From JBMNGW01 sp050950025 (lineage in GTDB: Bacteria > Spirochaetota > Spirochaetia > Sphaerochaetales > Sphaerochaetaceae), in contig JBMNGW010000013.1 of NCBI GenBank assembly GCA_050950025.1, forward strand, positions 62,001-126,000: a stretch of 64,000 nucleotides of DNA, written 5' to 3'. Below, piece by piece: positions 1 through 8,579 of the stretch (positions are counted from its first letter, which is position 1; each line of letters starts with the position of its first letter). The translations under genes were made by a program, and so were the position numbers. The notes below the pieces were generated by a model that searched no databases, had not been told where the DNA came from, and worked only from the letters and a program-made list of their open reading frames with translations.

Positions 1-37
1 CCAGCGGCCTCTGATAGTGTCTCTCTGTTTAGTATAT

Positions 38-445
38 CTACTCTTTACTGCTTTTGGCTTCAGCTTTCGCCTTCTTTTTGGGCTTTTCTGTTTTGACAAC
101 CAGCTCCAAAATGGCCATTTCTGCAGCATCTCCTTGACGGTAGCCTGTTTTGAGTACTCGGGTATAACCACCGTTACGACCATCGTACAGCGGAGCAATC
201 TGAGTGAACAATTTAGCCAAAATCGCTTTGTCGTTGATATCACGAGCAATGAGGCGGCGAGCATGAACCGAATCGTTCTTCGCGCGGGTAATCATTTTCT
301 CGGCCATCTTTTGAACTTCCTTGGCTTTCGCTTTGGTCGTCTCAATGCGCTCATACTTGAAAAGCGAGGTCACCATATTGCGCTTAAGCGCCTTGCGTTG
401 CCCGCTGCGGCGGCTTAACGCATTAAATCCAATTCTATGCTTCAT
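38..445 (-). CDS. rplQ: 50S ribosomal protein L17
   Basis: Large-subunit protein L17 (135 aa), which sits near the peptide exit tunnel. The start MKHRIGFNALSRRSGQRKAL is the family signature, and the body ends in a lysine/alanine-rich tail. It is the last gene of the alpha operon, and its start codon overlaps the end of rpoA by 11 bases, so the two are translationally coupled. The reading frame is intact. The operon end lies only 37 bases from the window edge, so no terminator can be judged. Confidence 0.97.
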   Translation of the reverse strand: MKHRIGFNALSRRSGQRKALKRNMVTSLFKYERIETTKAKAKEVQKMAEKMITRAKNDSVHARRLIARDINDKAILAKLFTQIAPLYDGRNGGYTRVLKTGYRQGDAAEMAILELVVKTEKPKKKAKAEAKSSKE

Positions 446-1487
446 CCTCTTCTTCCTTGTTCTCTGGTACTCTAATTGATTCCTTCAGGACACTGTAGTC
501 GGTCATCCCAAGGCTCAGGTTCCATTCTTTCAGCTTTTCTTTAATTTCCGAAAGCGACTTCTTACCGAAGTTCCGCGTTTTGGCAATCTCTTCTTCAGTC
601 TTTTTCGTCAAATCACCAATTGTTTTAATGTTGGCGTTCTTCAGACAGTTGCTCGATCTGACAGTCAGCTCAAGCTCTTCGACCGAAGTGTTAAGCAGCT
701 TCTTAATGCGCTCCTCTTCCTCATCGACTTCGTCCCCACTGTCTATCAAGGACTCATCGAAATTAATGAAGATGGCAAAGTGGTCCTTGGCAATCTTAGC
801 TGCTTCAGCCAAAGCATCTTCGGGAGAGATCGTACCATCGGTGAACACATCGAGCACCAGCTTATCGTAATCGCTGCGGTGTCCCACACGTGTTGGTTCG
901 ATGGCATACTGCACTCGCTCAACAGGGGAGAAGTTGGCATCAATAGGAATAGTACCAATTTCTTCGATGTACTTTTCATTAATTTCGGCCGGGACATATC
1001 CTCTGGCCAAATCAATTTGCAGTTCCATCTCCAGATGAGCATCATCCATCATGGTGAACAATACGGCATCTCTGTTCATGATTTCGATATTGTTCTTTTC
1101 CAAATCTTTGCCTGTTATGGTTCCCGGCCCCTTGCACTCAATCAGCAGTACAATTCCTTCTACCTCTTCAGGCATTTTAATCTTCAATTTTTTAATTTGA
1201 GCGATGATGTCGGGAATATCTTCAACCACTGCCGGCAGCGATTCGAATTCACTGGAGATAAGGTGAGGGACTCCCTCTTCGTTGAAACTGGTGAACTTCA
1301 CGGCTGTCGCGGCGTATCCTTGAATTGAAGAGAGGAGAATTCTTCTAAGGGTATTGCCAATAGTCGTGCCAAAGCCCCGTTCAAAGGGGTAAGCAATAAA
1401 CTTACCCGCATCGGGCTCCACATGACTGTGTTCAAAGGTAATCCCTTTAGGCTTCTTAAATCCTTTCATCAGGTTTTTACGTGCCAT
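435..1487 (-). CDS. rpoA: DNA-directed RNA polymerase subunit alpha
   Basis: Alpha subunit of RNA polymerase (350 aa), which dimerises to nucleate core assembly. The N-terminal assembly domain carries RGFGTTIGNTLRRILLSS (about residues 38-55). An acidic linker (about 245-260) leads to the C-terminal domain with helix-hairpin-helix elements near NFGKKSLSEIKEKL, which contacts UP elements and activators. It is slightly longer than the E. coli protein (329 aa) because of an acidic tail (NKEEEDEA). It lies 9 bases after rpsD and overlaps rplQ. The frame is intact, unlike rpoB and rpoC. Confidence 0.98.
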   Translation of the reverse strand: MARKNLMKGFKKPKGITFEHSHVEPDAGKFIAYPFERGFGTTIGNTLRRILLSSIQGYAATAVKFTSFNEEGVPHLISSEFESLPAVVEDIPDIIAQIKKLKIKMPEEVEGIVLLIECKGPGTITGKDLEKNNIEIMNRDAVLFTMMDDAHLEMELQIDLARGYVPAEINEKYIEEIGTIPIDANFSPVERVQYAIEPTRVGHRSDYDKLVLDVFTDGTISPEDALAEAAKIAKDHFAIFINFDESLIDSGDEVDEEEERIKKLLNTSVEELELTVRSSNCLKNANIKTIGDLTKKTEEEIAKTRNFGKKSLSEIKEKLKEWNLSLGMTDYSVLKESIRVPENKEEEDEA

Positions 1488-1496
1488 GTTTACTCC

Positions 1497-2135
1497 TTAA
1501 CGAGAATAGAGCTCAACGATTAACTGCTCGTTGATGGCAGCCACTTCAGCAACGTCATTGCGTCTTGGAACTGCCAAGAACGTCCCTTTCATGGTATCGG
1601 GATTGAGGGAGAGCCACGGAGAAACTCCGCTTTTTGAGTACTCCTTCAGATTCTCCTTAATTATGAGCATTTTCTGACCATTGGCTCCCAAAGAGATTTC
1701 ATCACCGACTTTTACCTGGTAAGAGGGAATATTGACTCGTTTGCCGTTAACAAAGACATGGCCGTGGTTCACCAGCTGTGCAGCTTGGTTGCGGCTGGCG
1801 GCAAAATGGAGCCTAAAGACAATATTGTCTAATCTTCTTTCCAGTAGCATGATGAGGTTCTCACCTGTCTTTCCGGGAATTCTGGCAGCTTCGTTGAATG
1901 TCAGTTTGAACTGCTTTTCCAACAGACAGTACATTCTTTTAAGCTTCTGCTTCTCTCGCAGCTGCAACCCGTAGTCGGTCATTTTTCTCTGTCGAGCGCG
2001 GGGATCCTTGCCCGGAGTTCCCGAATTCTTTTTGTTAATGGGACATTTGGCAGAGAGGCACCGCTCTCCTTTAAGGAACAGCTTAGTCTTCTCTGCGCGG
2101 CAGTATCTGCATTTTGGTCCTGTATATCTAGCCAT
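1497..2135 (-). CDS. rpsD: 30S ribosomal protein S4, four-Cys zinc form
   Basis: Primary 16S-binding protein that starts 30S assembly (212 aa). The N-terminus has four cysteines in the CRYC...CLSAKC arrangement (residues 9-31), so this is the zinc-binding (C+) form of S4. The S4 RNA-binding domain lies around RRLDNIVFRLHFAASRNQAA. It sits between rpsK and rpoA, the usual alpha-operon position. S4 is the translational repressor of this operon in E. coli; I did not identify a pseudoknot site here. Confidence 0.97.
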   Translation of the reverse strand: MARYTGPKCRYCRAEKTKLFLKGERCLSAKCPINKKNSGTPGKDPRARQRKMTDYGLQLREKQKLKRMYCLLEKQFKLTFNEAARIPGKTGENLIMLLERRLDNIVFRLHFAASRNQAAQLVNHGHVFVNGKRVNIPSYQVKVGDEISLGANGQKMLIIKENLKEYSKSGVSPWLSLNPDTMKGTFLAVPRRNDVAEVAAINEQLIVELYSR

Positions 2136-2150
2136 TGTTACATCTGCTCC

Positions 2151-2528
2151 TTATACTCGTCTGGTTTTGCGTGGGCGGCATCCGTTGTGGGGGATAGGAG
2201 TAACGTCTCTGATGCTCCTTACTTTCAGCCCGAGCACACCAAGGGTCCTGATAGCAGACTCACGGCCGATACCCGGTCCCTTCACATAAACGTGCACTTC
2301 ACGCAATCCGTAATCGATTGCTTTGCGCGCGGCCGTTTCACAGGCTGTTTGAGCAGCATAAGGGGTCGACTTTTTGGCACCCCTAAAGCCCAAACCTCCG
2401 GCGCTGGCCCAAGAAACAGCATTTCCTGCCACATCGGTCACCGTCACAATAGTATTGTTAAACGTTGCTTGAATGTAGACGTTTCCTTCGTATACCGTCT
2501 TTTTGACTTTGCGTTTTGCTTTAGCCAC
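2151..2528 (-). CDS. rpsK: 30S ribosomal protein S11
   Basis: Platform protein of the small subunit (125 aa). The segment NTIVTVTDVAGNAVSWASAG and the C-terminal DVTPIPHNGCRPRKTRRV are diagnostic. The N-terminal residues are strongly basic (MAKAKRKVKK). It lies 11 bases after rpsM and 15 before rpsD in the alpha operon. Length and frame are normal. Confidence 0.98.
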   Translation of the reverse strand: MAKAKRKVKKTVYEGNVYIQATFNNTIVTVTDVAGNAVSWASAGGLGFRGAKKSTPYAAQTACETAARKAIDYGLREVHVYVKGPGIGRESAIRTLGVLGLKVRSIRDVTPIPHNGCRPRKTRRV

Positions 2529-2539
2529 CTTGCTACTCC

Positions 2540-2905
2540 TTACTTCTTCTTACCGGCGACGGTCTTTTTGCGGCCTTTGCGGGTTCTGGCATTGGTTTTT
2601 GTCCGCTGTCCGCGCACCGGCAATCCTTTGCGGTGGCGCAATCCACGGTTGCAGCCAATGTCCATCAAGCGCTTGATGTTCAGAGCGACTTCTGTTCTGA
2701 GCCGCCCTTCCACCTTATACTCGTTTTCAATGAGCTTGCGCAGTTCGTTCACATCATCGGCTGAGAGATTGTTCATTCTCTCGTCGGGATTGATGTTGGC
2801 CCTTTTGCAAATCTCCAAGGCGGAGGACTGACCAATTCCGTAAATATACGTCAAGGAAATCTTGACCGCTTTGTTAGGTAAATCAATACCTGCAATTCTC
2901 GCCAT
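2540..2905 (-). CDS. rpsM: 30S ribosomal protein S13
   Basis: Head protein that bridges the 30S and 50S subunits and contacts the P-site tRNA (121 aa). The start MARIAGIDLPNKAVKISLTY and the tail HRKGLPVRGQRTKTNARTRK are canonical. It follows rpmJ by 15 bases, with a GGAGG-type ribosome-binding site in that gap. There is no sign of damage. Confidence 0.98.
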   Translation of the reverse strand: MARIAGIDLPNKAVKISLTYIYGIGQSSALEICKRANINPDERMNNLSADDVNELRKLIENEYKVEGRLRTEVALNIKRLMDIGCNRGLRHRKGLPVRGQRTKTNARTRKGRKKTVAGKKK

Positions 2906-2920
2906 GAACTGGCCTCCTAG

Positions 2921-3034
2921 TTATCTCTGTCTCTGCTTGTGCTTGGGATTTTCGCAGATGATGCGAACCACCCCGGCACGTCGAATAACTTTGCATTTGT
3001 CACACATCGGTTTGACACTTGCCCGTACTTTCAT
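2921..3034 (-). CDS. rpmJ: 50S ribosomal protein L36, zinc form
   Basis: A 37-aa protein translated by eye: MKVRASVKPMCDKCKVIRRA at the start, then ICENPKHKQRQR. The C-x2-C...C...H zinc ligands are all present, so this is the C+ type of L36. It sits 11 bases after secY and 15 before rpsM. The usual infA, map and adk genes between secY and rpmJ in many bacteria are missing, an arrangement also known from treponemes. Confidence 0.95.
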   Translation of the reverse strand: MKVRASVKPMCDKCKVIRRAGVVRIICENPKHKQRQR

Positions 3035-3045
3035 CTCTACTTCTC

Positions 3046-4365
3046 CTATAAATTCCTTGCCTTGATCTTGCCTCTGCTCGTAATCCCTTCGTGGTGGTGC
3101 ATCTTCATGATTCCCTCAATCTGGCTCATGGTATCCAAATCGACGCCGACCATGATGATCAGCGAGGTACCGCCAAGGAGCATAGCCACCGAGGCTGGGA
3201 AGTGGAAGAATTTCTGGACCACCGTGGGGATCAGGGCGATGAATGCAAGGAACAGGGAGCCGGGCAGAACAATCCGGTTGAGGACTTTCGTTAAGTACTC
3301 TTCCAGTCTCTCGGTGCGAACACCGGGAACCGATCCGCCGTTTTCTCTGATCTGCTTGGCAATCTCAATCGGATTGAGACTTACTTGCGTATAGAAAAAG
3401 GCAAATGCAATAATCAGCAGGGTGTAGATGATCAGATAGGGGGTACCCTGCGGGTTAAGCCAATTAGCTGCTCTTTGCAACCAGAGGACTCTCGGACCCA
3501 ATGAAGAGGCAATCTGCAGTGGGAACGAAAGGAGCGCCGATGCAAAGATGACGGGAATAACTCCCGATGGGTTAATCTTGAAAGGGATGTAGGTGCTCTG
3601 TGAACCATACATCTTGCGACCGACAACCCGTTTGGCGTACTGAACCGGAATTTTCCGCTGTCCCCGCTGCTCGTAAACCACCAACGCCACGACTGCCGCG
3701 AACATGACGAAGACGACGATAACAACAATGGGATTCAGCGTTCCGGCTTGAACGCTTCTGAACAACGTTACAAGAGCATTGGGAATTCTGGCGACAATGC
3801 CGGCAAAAATCAGCAGTGAAATGCCGTTGCCAATCCCTTTTTGGGTAATCTGATCGCCAACCCACACTAAGAACATTGTTCCGGTGGTAACTGAAAGCAT
3901 GGCAATTACCGTAAAGGGACCGATACCCAGCGTCATGACGTTGGGAATAGATTTGGCATACACCGTAACCACATAGGACTGTATCAAACAAATGAGAACG
4001 GTCCCGTAGCGGGTGTACTGCTGCATCTTCTTGCGCCCCGATGCATCTTCAGTGAGCTTTTTGAGGCTGGGTACTACCAGCATCAGAAGCTGCAGGATAA
4101 TCTGAGTGGAGATGTAGGGCATAATACCCAACATAAACACTGAGAAATTGGAGAATGCTCCCCCTGCAAAAAAGTTCAGATACTCAGTCAATCCGATGGT
4201 ACTCGAATTGCTTTGCGAGAGGAAATAGAGTTTCAGCACTTGCGGATCAATTCCCGGAATGGGGATGAAAGCCCCTACACGGAAGATTACAAGCATAAAG
4301 AAAGTCCATAAAATCTTCTTTCGCAGCTCTTCGATTCTAAACATAGTCACTATGGAGTTAGACAT
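3046..4365 (-). CDS. secY: Protein translocase subunit SecY
   Basis: Channel-forming core of the Sec translocon in the inner membrane (439 aa from this start, about ten hydrophobic helices). The start MSNSIVTMFRIEELRKKILW is followed by the plug/first-helix region GAFIPIPGID. The late loop EQRGQRKIPVQYAKRVVGRK is the cytoplasmic ribosome/SecA contact. A GTG directly precedes the chosen ATG; the ATG is better spaced from the GAGG site. It is the last long gene of the spc operon, between rplO and rpmJ. The partner secE is at 26.7 kb. Confidence 0.97.
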   Translation of the reverse strand: MSNSIVTMFRIEELRKKILWTFFMLVIFRVGAFIPIPGIDPQVLKLYFLSQSNSSTIGLTEYLNFFAGGAFSNFSVFMLGIMPYISTQIILQLLMLVVPSLKKLTEDASGRKKMQQYTRYGTVLICLIQSYVVTVYAKSIPNVMTLGIGPFTVIAMLSVTTGTMFLVWVGDQITQKGIGNGISLLIFAGIVARIPNALVTLFRSVQAGTLNPIVVIVVFVMFAAVVALVVYEQRGQRKIPVQYAKRVVGRKMYGSQSTYIPFKINPSGVIPVIFASALLSFPLQIASSLGPRVLWLQRAANWLNPQGTPYLIIYTLLIIAFAFFYTQVSLNPIEIAKQIRENGGSVPGVRTERLEEYLTKVLNRIVLPGSLFLAFIALIPTVVQKFFHFPASVAMLLGGTSLIIMVGVDLDTMSQIEGIMKMHHHEGITSRGKIKARNL

Positions 4366-4377
4366 CACAATCCTCTT

Positions 4378-4809
4378 TTATCTGATTTCTCCACCCGCTG
4401 CTTTAATTTTTTCTTGTGCAGCAGCAGATATCTTGAGCCCTTCAAAGATGACTTTCTTCGTCAACTCTCCATTGGCGAGAACTTTGGCTTGAGATTGAAC
4501 ACCCTTAACTAAAGCTCGCTCTTTCAGTGCAGCAAGATCGACGACCTCTCCCTCTTCAAACAGAGCCGAAATGTCGTCCAAAGAGACAACCTGATACTCC
4601 TGCTTGAAAGGATAATTGGAGAAACCCCGTCGAGCGATGCGGCGGTAGAGGGGCATCTGCCCTCCTTCAAATCCGGAGCGTACACCACCGCCGGTGCGGG
4701 AGTTCTGCCCTTTATCACCTCGGCCACAGGTGCGGCCTTTGGAGCCGGCCCCTCGGCCAACAATTGTTTTTTTTGTCACAGCGCCCTCGGGCACCTTAAT
4801 CCGTCCCAT
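4378..4809 (-). CDS. rplO: 50S ribosomal protein L15
   Basis: Late-assembling large-subunit protein (143 aa). The glycine/arginine-rich N-terminal extension GRGAGSKGRTCGRGDKGQNS, which threads into 23S rRNA, is diagnostic. The globular C-terminal half follows from about residue 60. It starts one base after rpmD ends and precedes secY by 12 bases. Confidence 0.97.
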   Translation of the reverse strand: MGRIKVPEGAVTKKTIVGRGAGSKGRTCGRGDKGQNSRTGGGVRSGFEGGQMPLYRRIARRGFSNYPFKQEYQVVSLDDISALFEEGEVVDLAALKERALVKGVQSQAKVLANGELTKKVIFEGLKISAAAQEKIKAAGGEIR

Positions 4810-4810
4810 G

Positions 4811-5005
4811 TTACATCTCCTCGACTTGCACTAGGTGGGAAACGACACGGACCATTCCCAAAATAACCGCATCGGCATTATGCTCAACCGAGCTACCAAT
4901 TTTCCCAAGCCCCAGAGCTTTGACGGTCCTTCTTTGAGCGGGAAGGCTTCCGATAACGCTTTTAGCCAATGTAATTTTAATTCTCTTTGCCTTAGCCTTA
5001 GCCAT
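4811..5005 (-). CDS. rpmD: 50S ribosomal protein L30
   Basis: Short L30 protein (64 aa). The core KRIKITLAKSVIGSLPAQRR followed by a KALGLGKIGSSV-type segment matches the family. It lies between rpsE and rplO with gaps of three and one bases, the conserved spc-operon position. Absence of a longer extension is normal for bacterial L30. Confidence 0.95.
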   Translation of the reverse strand: MAKAKAKRIKITLAKSVIGSLPAQRRTVKALGLGKIGSSVEHNADAVILGMVRVVSHLVQVEEM

Positions 5006-5008
5006 TGA

Positions 5009-5515
5009 CTACCCCCACATCTCGCCGAGCGTTTTGCCCCGGCTCTTTGCCAGCTCTTTGGCATCAAACAGCTGCTCCAAAGCGACAAATGTTGCCTTGA
5101 CTGTGTTAACAGCATTTTTTGATCCCAGTGATTTGGCCAATACGTCTTTAATACCACAGGCATCCATCACGTGGCGCACAGCTCCCCCGGCAATAACTCC
5201 CGTTCCGGGAACGGCAGGCCGCAGTAGAACACTGGAACCTTTAAAATCGCCGATGATTTCATGGGGAATAGTTGCTTTGGACATCGGCACGACAAACATG
5301 CTCTCTTTTGCCTTGTCGACAGCCTTGCGAATCGCTTCGGTGATGTCATTGGCCTTTCCCGAGCCGTAGCCGACTTTGCCATTCTGGTCTCCGACAACGA
5401 CAAGAGCGGAAAAAGAGAAACGTCTTCCGCCTTTGACGACTTTGGAGACTCTATTAAGTTTGACCAATTTCTCGACCAACTCGCCTTCTTTGTTTCTTTC
5501 TGACCTATCCACCAT
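5009..5515 (-). CDS. rpsE: 30S ribosomal protein S5
   Basis: Small-subunit protein that shapes the mRNA entry channel and affects decoding fidelity (168 aa). The N-terminal double-stranded RNA-binding fold includes LVKLNRVSKVVKGGRRFSFS, and GYGSGKANDITEAIRKAVDK is the signature. The C-terminal domain runs from about residue 90. It sits between rplR and rpmD in the spc operon and is intact. Confidence 0.98.
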   Translation of the reverse strand: MVDRSERNKEGELVEKLVKLNRVSKVVKGGRRFSFSALVVVGDQNGKVGYGSGKANDITEAIRKAVDKAKESMFVVPMSKATIPHEIIGDFKGSSVLLRPAVPGTGVIAGGAVRHVMDACGIKDVLAKSLGSKNAVNTVKATFVALEQLFDAKELAKSRGKTLGEMWG

Positions 5516-5521
5516 ATCCCC

Positions 5522-5881
5522 CTAGAATTTGACTCCGGCTTTGCGTGCACCGTCTGCGATACTCTTAACAATACCGTGGAAGAGGTACCCATTGCGATCA
5601 AACACGACAGTGTCGATGTTCTTTTCAAGCAGCCGCTTGCCAATGGCTTCACCGATGATTGCGGCATCAGTAACGTTGTTCTTCAGGTGTTTGAACTCAG
5701 GCTCCATGGAGCTGGCAGAAGCCAATGTGTGGCCGCTGACATCATCAATCGCCTGCACGTACATGCGATGGTTGCTTCTGTACACCGTCATCCTTGGACG
5801 TGCGGCAGTACCACTGATGCTTTTTCTGATATGAATCTTGCGCCTAGCGCGCTTTCTGTTTTTATCTTCAACTCTGCTCAT
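5522..5881 (-). CDS. rplR: 50S ribosomal protein L18
   Basis: Protein that binds 5S rRNA in the central protuberance (119 aa). The segment PRMTVYRSNHRMYVQAIDDV and the C-terminal DRNGYLFHGIVKSIADGARK are typical. The basic N-terminus (NRKRARRKIHIRKSISG) binds RNA. It works with L5 and the 5S rRNA encoded at 42.7 kb. It lies between rplF and rpsE. Confidence 0.97.
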   Translation of the reverse strand: MSRVEDKNRKRARRKIHIRKSISGTAARPRMTVYRSNHRMYVQAIDDVSGHTLASASSMEPEFKHLKNNVTDAAIIGEAIGKRLLEKNIDTVVFDRNGYLFHGIVKSIADGARKAGVKF

Positions 5882-5894
5882 CTCTCATCCTGCC

Positions 5895-6437
5895 CTATTT
5901 TTTGCCGCCCGATTTGCCGACTTTGCGCCGAATAGTCTCGGTTTCGTATTTGATTCCCTTTCCTTTATAAGGCTCGGGCTTACGCAGCGATCTGATTTCA
6001 GCACTCACTTGGCCAACCCGCTGTTTGTTGATTCCCGAGACAACCACAGTACTGGGGTTCTCACAGACTATCTGCACATCAGAGGGGATGAGAAACTCAA
6101 CCTGAGTCGATAAGCCGAGGTTCATCAGGAGAATCTGACCTTTCACTTCGGCACGGTAGCCGACTCCGTTAATCAACAGTTTCTTTGAAAAACCATTTGA
6201 CACACCGACAACCATGTTCTGCACCAACTGACGATACAGACCGTGATACCCTCTGGCCTCTTTGGTGTCTTCTTTGCGGTTCACCACCACCTGATCGGCA
6301 GAGACGGCAATCTCAACCTCGGGGCGGAAATTCTGGACCGCTTTTCCTTTAGGCCCTTCAACCAAGACCGCATCGCCATCAACCTTGACGGTGACTCCTT
6401 TGGGCACTGCAATTGGCAATTTACCTATTCGAGACAT
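5895..6437 (-). CDS. rplF: 50S ribosomal protein L6
   Basis: Two-domain L6 protein near the factor-binding site (180 aa). It starts MSRIGKLPIAVPKGVTVKVD and ends with PEPYKGKGIKYETETIRRKV, the C-terminal signature that contacts 23S rRNA. The two repeated domains split near residue 82. It lies between rpsH and rplR and is intact. Confidence 0.98.
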   Translation of the reverse strand: MSRIGKLPIAVPKGVTVKVDGDAVLVEGPKGKAVQNFRPEVEIAVSADQVVVNRKEDTKEARGYHGLYRQLVQNMVVGVSNGFSKKLLINGVGYRAEVKGQILLMNLGLSTQVEFLIPSDVQIVCENPSTVVVSGINKQRVGQVSAEIRSLRKPEPYKGKGIKYETETIRRKVGKSGGKK

Positions 6438-6447
6438 AGTCCACCCC

Positions 6448-6849
6448 TTACCAAATTGAGCAGATCAGTTCACCACCGACCTTCTTCTCAGTTGCTTTCT
6501 TACCCGTGATAACGCCATCAGAGGTAGATACAACCACGACTCCATAGCCGTTGTAGACTCTCGGCATTTCACGGTATCCCGAATAGACTCTTCTACCGGG
6601 AGTAGAAATTCTATCAATACCGTGGAGAATCGGGTTCTGATTATCGTCATACTTAAGGAAGATTCGGATAACATTGAATCCTTCTTTGGTGACAACCTTC
6701 TTAAAATTCTTAATGTATCCTTCGTTCTTTAAGATTTTTACAATCTGAAGCTTCATTTTTGACGCGGATATTTCAACCTTCTCATGCTTAGCCATGCTAG
6801 CATTTCTGATTTTGGTCAGCATATCGGCAACAGGATCACTTATAGCCAT
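6448..6849 (-). CDS. rpsH: 30S ribosomal protein S8
   Basis: Central-domain 16S-binding protein (133 aa) and, in E. coli, the translational repressor of the spc operon. It starts MAISDPVADMLTKIRNASMA. The C-terminal STSDGVITGKKATEKKVGGE is the RNA-binding signature. It lies 9 bases after rpsN. The regulatory target in the rplE region was not examined structurally. Confidence 0.98.
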   Translation of the reverse strand: MAISDPVADMLTKIRNASMAKHEKVEISASKMKLQIVKILKNEGYIKNFKKVVTKEGFNVIRIFLKYDDNQNPILHGIDRISTPGRRVYSGYREMPRVYNGYGVVVVSTSDGVITGKKATEKKVGGELICSIW

Positions 6850-6858
6850 GTCTATCTC

Positions 6859-7044
6859 CTACCAGCTCGATTTAGTCACGCCAGGGATCTGTCCCTCACT
6901 GGCGAGTTTTCGAAAGCAAATCCTGCACATTTCGAACTTTCGCATATATCCCCGGGGTCGACCGCAAACTTTACAGCGGTTGACGGCCCTGGTGCTGTAT
7001 TTAGGCTCTCTATTTGCCTTGATAATCAAAGATTTTTTCGCCAT
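6859..7044 (-). CDS. rpsN: 30S ribosomal protein S14 type Z
   Basis: A 61-aa zinc-binding S14 (type Z). Two CxxC pairs are visible, CKVCGRPRGYMRKFEMCRIC. The protein starts MAKKSLIIKANREPKYSTRA. This short form is normal in Gram-positive bacteria and spirochaetes, while most proteobacteria carry a 100-aa zinc-free form. It sits between rplE and rpsH. All four zinc ligands are intact. Confidence 0.97.
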   Translation of the reverse strand: MAKKSLIIKANREPKYSTRAVNRCKVCGRPRGYMRKFEMCRICFRKLASEGQIPGVTKSSW

Positions 7045-7059
7045 CTTCTCTACTCCACC

Positions 7060-7611
7060 TTATTTCGCAAACGGCATGCCAAGTTTCTTAAGCAAGGCGT
7101 GTCCCTCTTCATCCGACTTGGCTGTGGTCACGATAGCAACATTCAAACCGCTTACCCGTTCAATTTTATCGTAATCAATTTCAGGGAAGATAATCTGCTC
7201 GGTAATACCCAAAGCAAAGTTTCCTCTTCCGTCAAAAGCGTTGGGATTGACGCCTCTGAAGTCTTTTACCCGCGGCAATGCCACATTGATCAACCTCTCA
7301 AGGAAGTACCACATATTGTCTCCTCGCAACGTAACCATCGCCCCGACTTCCATCCCTTCTCTGAGCTTAAAGTTAGCAATCGATTTGCGAGCTTTTGTTT
7401 TCACAACGTGTTGGCCGGTAATCAATTCCAGCTCTTTCACAGCCGATTCGAGAAGCTTCTTGTTAAGAATGGCATCTCCCACTCCCACGCTTACCGAGAT
7501 CTTTTCAAGGGCTGGAACCTGCATCTTGGAGGAGTAGCCGAATTCGGTAAACAGCTCGGGAGCAACCTTCTCCACAAATTTCTTTTTTAAATTTGGTACA
7601 ACTTTTCCCAT
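7060..7611 (-). CDS. rplE: 50S ribosomal protein L5
   Basis: 5S rRNA-binding protein of the central protuberance, which also touches the P-site tRNA (183 aa). Signature segments are LEKISVSVGVGDAILNKKLL and the C-terminal DYDKIERVSGLNVAIVTTAK. Its start codon overlaps the last bases of rplX by one base, so translation is probably coupled. Frame and length are normal. Confidence 0.98.
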   Translation of the reverse strand: MGKVVPNLKKKFVEKVAPELFTEFGYSSKMQVPALEKISVSVGVGDAILNKKLLESAVKELELITGQHVVKTKARKSIANFKLREGMEVGAMVTLRGDNMWYFLERLINVALPRVKDFRGVNPNAFDGRGNFALGITEQIIFPEIDYDKIERVSGLNVAIVTTAKSDEEGHALLKKLGMPFAK

Positions 7612-7916
7612 CAGATCACTTCTCCAGTTTTCTTGGCGTAGCGGACCTTGTTCCCCTTCTGGTCAAACTTTGCTCCCAAACGGGACGTTTCCCCGCTTTT
7701 GAGTACATAAGCGACATTGGAGACATGAATCGGCGCCTCAATTTCCTTGATACCACCTTGGTCTTGTTCAGAGCGCCTTCTCATCGTCTTTTTGACCATG
7801 TTGACACCCTGAACGACAACCCGCTGCTTCTCATGATCAATTTTGAGGATGCGGCCGCTTTTGCCTTTATCCTTGCCCACCAGAACTTTGACGTTGTCAT
7901 TCTTCTTCAGTTTCAT
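7611..7916 (-). CDS. rplX: 50S ribosomal protein L24
   Basis: Assembly-initiating protein of the large subunit (101 aa) with an N-terminal KOW motif (NDNVKVLVGKDKGKSGRILK). The middle segment VVVQGVNMVKKTMRRRSEQD is typical. It lies 12 bases after rplN and overlaps rplE by one base. It is intact. Confidence 0.97.
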   Translation of the reverse strand: MKLKKNDNVKVLVGKDKGKSGRILKIDHEKQRVVVQGVNMVKKTMRRRSEQDQGGIKEIEAPIHVSNVAYVLKSGETSRLGAKFDQKGNKVRYAKKTGEVI

Positions 7917-7928
7917 CTTCTCAAACTC

Positions 7929-8297
7929 CTACAACACTTCCGGCGCAAGGGAAACAATCTTCACAAAGCCGCTGTCGCGAAGTTCGCGGGCAACCGGGCC
8001 GAAGATGCGCTTTCCGCGCGGGTTATTGTTGGCATCGATAACGACACAGGCGTTATCGTCGAACCTGATGTAGGTACCGTCAGGTCGGCGGTATTCTTTT
8101 TTCGTACGGACGATGACAGCTCGAAGCACATCACCCTTTTTAATGGCGCCGTTGGGAAGAGCATCTTTAACTGCAATGACGATAATGTCGCCTACGCCAG
8201 CTACATATCGGTGGGTCCCGCCAAGGACCTTGATGCACTGCACCCGCTTGGCACCGCTGTTGTCCGCTACATTCAAATATGATTGCATCTGTACCAT
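7929..8297 (-). CDS. rplN: 50S ribosomal protein L14
   Basis: Protein at the 50S/30S interface (122 aa), forming a bridge with 16S helix 44. It starts MVQMQSYLNVADNSGAKRVQ and contains FDDNACVVIDANNNPRGKRI, the classic L14 signature. A TTATG start follows a GGAGCAACG ribosome-binding site. It sits between rpsQ and rplX. Confidence 0.98.
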   Translation of the reverse strand: MVQMQSYLNVADNSGAKRVQCIKVLGGTHRYVAGVGDIIVIAVKDALPNGAIKKGDVLRAVIVRTKKEYRRPDGTYIRFDDNACVVIDANNNPRGKRIFGPVARELRDSGFVKIVSLAPEVL

Positions 8298-8311
8298 AAC
8301 GTTGCTCCTGC

Positions 8312-8563
8312 CTACTTCGCTCGGTCAATAATCTGCTCTAACCGCCAGCATTTGTCTTTGCTGATAGGTCGGCATTCGACGACTCTGACCGTATCGCCAA
8401 TGTGGGCGTCGTTTTTCTCATCGTGCGCTTTCACTTTCTTGGTGTGGGTCACATACTTCTTATACAGAGGATGCAGCCGTCGTGTTGAGATGGAGACGAC
8501 AATTGTCTTGTCCATCTTGTCGCTCGTCACCAATCCGGTGAACCGTTTCTTATTCGCTTCCAT
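8312..8563 (-). CDS. rpsQ: 30S ribosomal protein S17
   Basis: OB-fold 16S-binding protein (83 aa from this start). The core is RFTGLVTSDKMDKTIVVSIS, with HDEKNDAHIGDTVRVVECRP near the end. I chose the second ATG (MEANKKRF) because the first, nine bases upstream, lies one base from the GAGG site. It lies in the usual place between rpmC and rplN. Confidence 0.96.
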   Translation of the reverse strand: MEANKKRFTGLVTSDKMDKTIVVSISTRRLHPLYKKYVTHTKKVKAHDEKNDAHIGDTVRVVECRPISKDKCWRLEQIIDRAK

Positions 8564-8579
8564 TGGATACATGCCTCAC

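Noticed and set aside
780..1328. Long ORF opposite rpoA (182 codons) and similar long antisense ORFs opposite rpsC/rplV and groL
   Set aside because: They are mirror frames of strongly conserved genes, lack ribosome-binding sites and match no family pattern.
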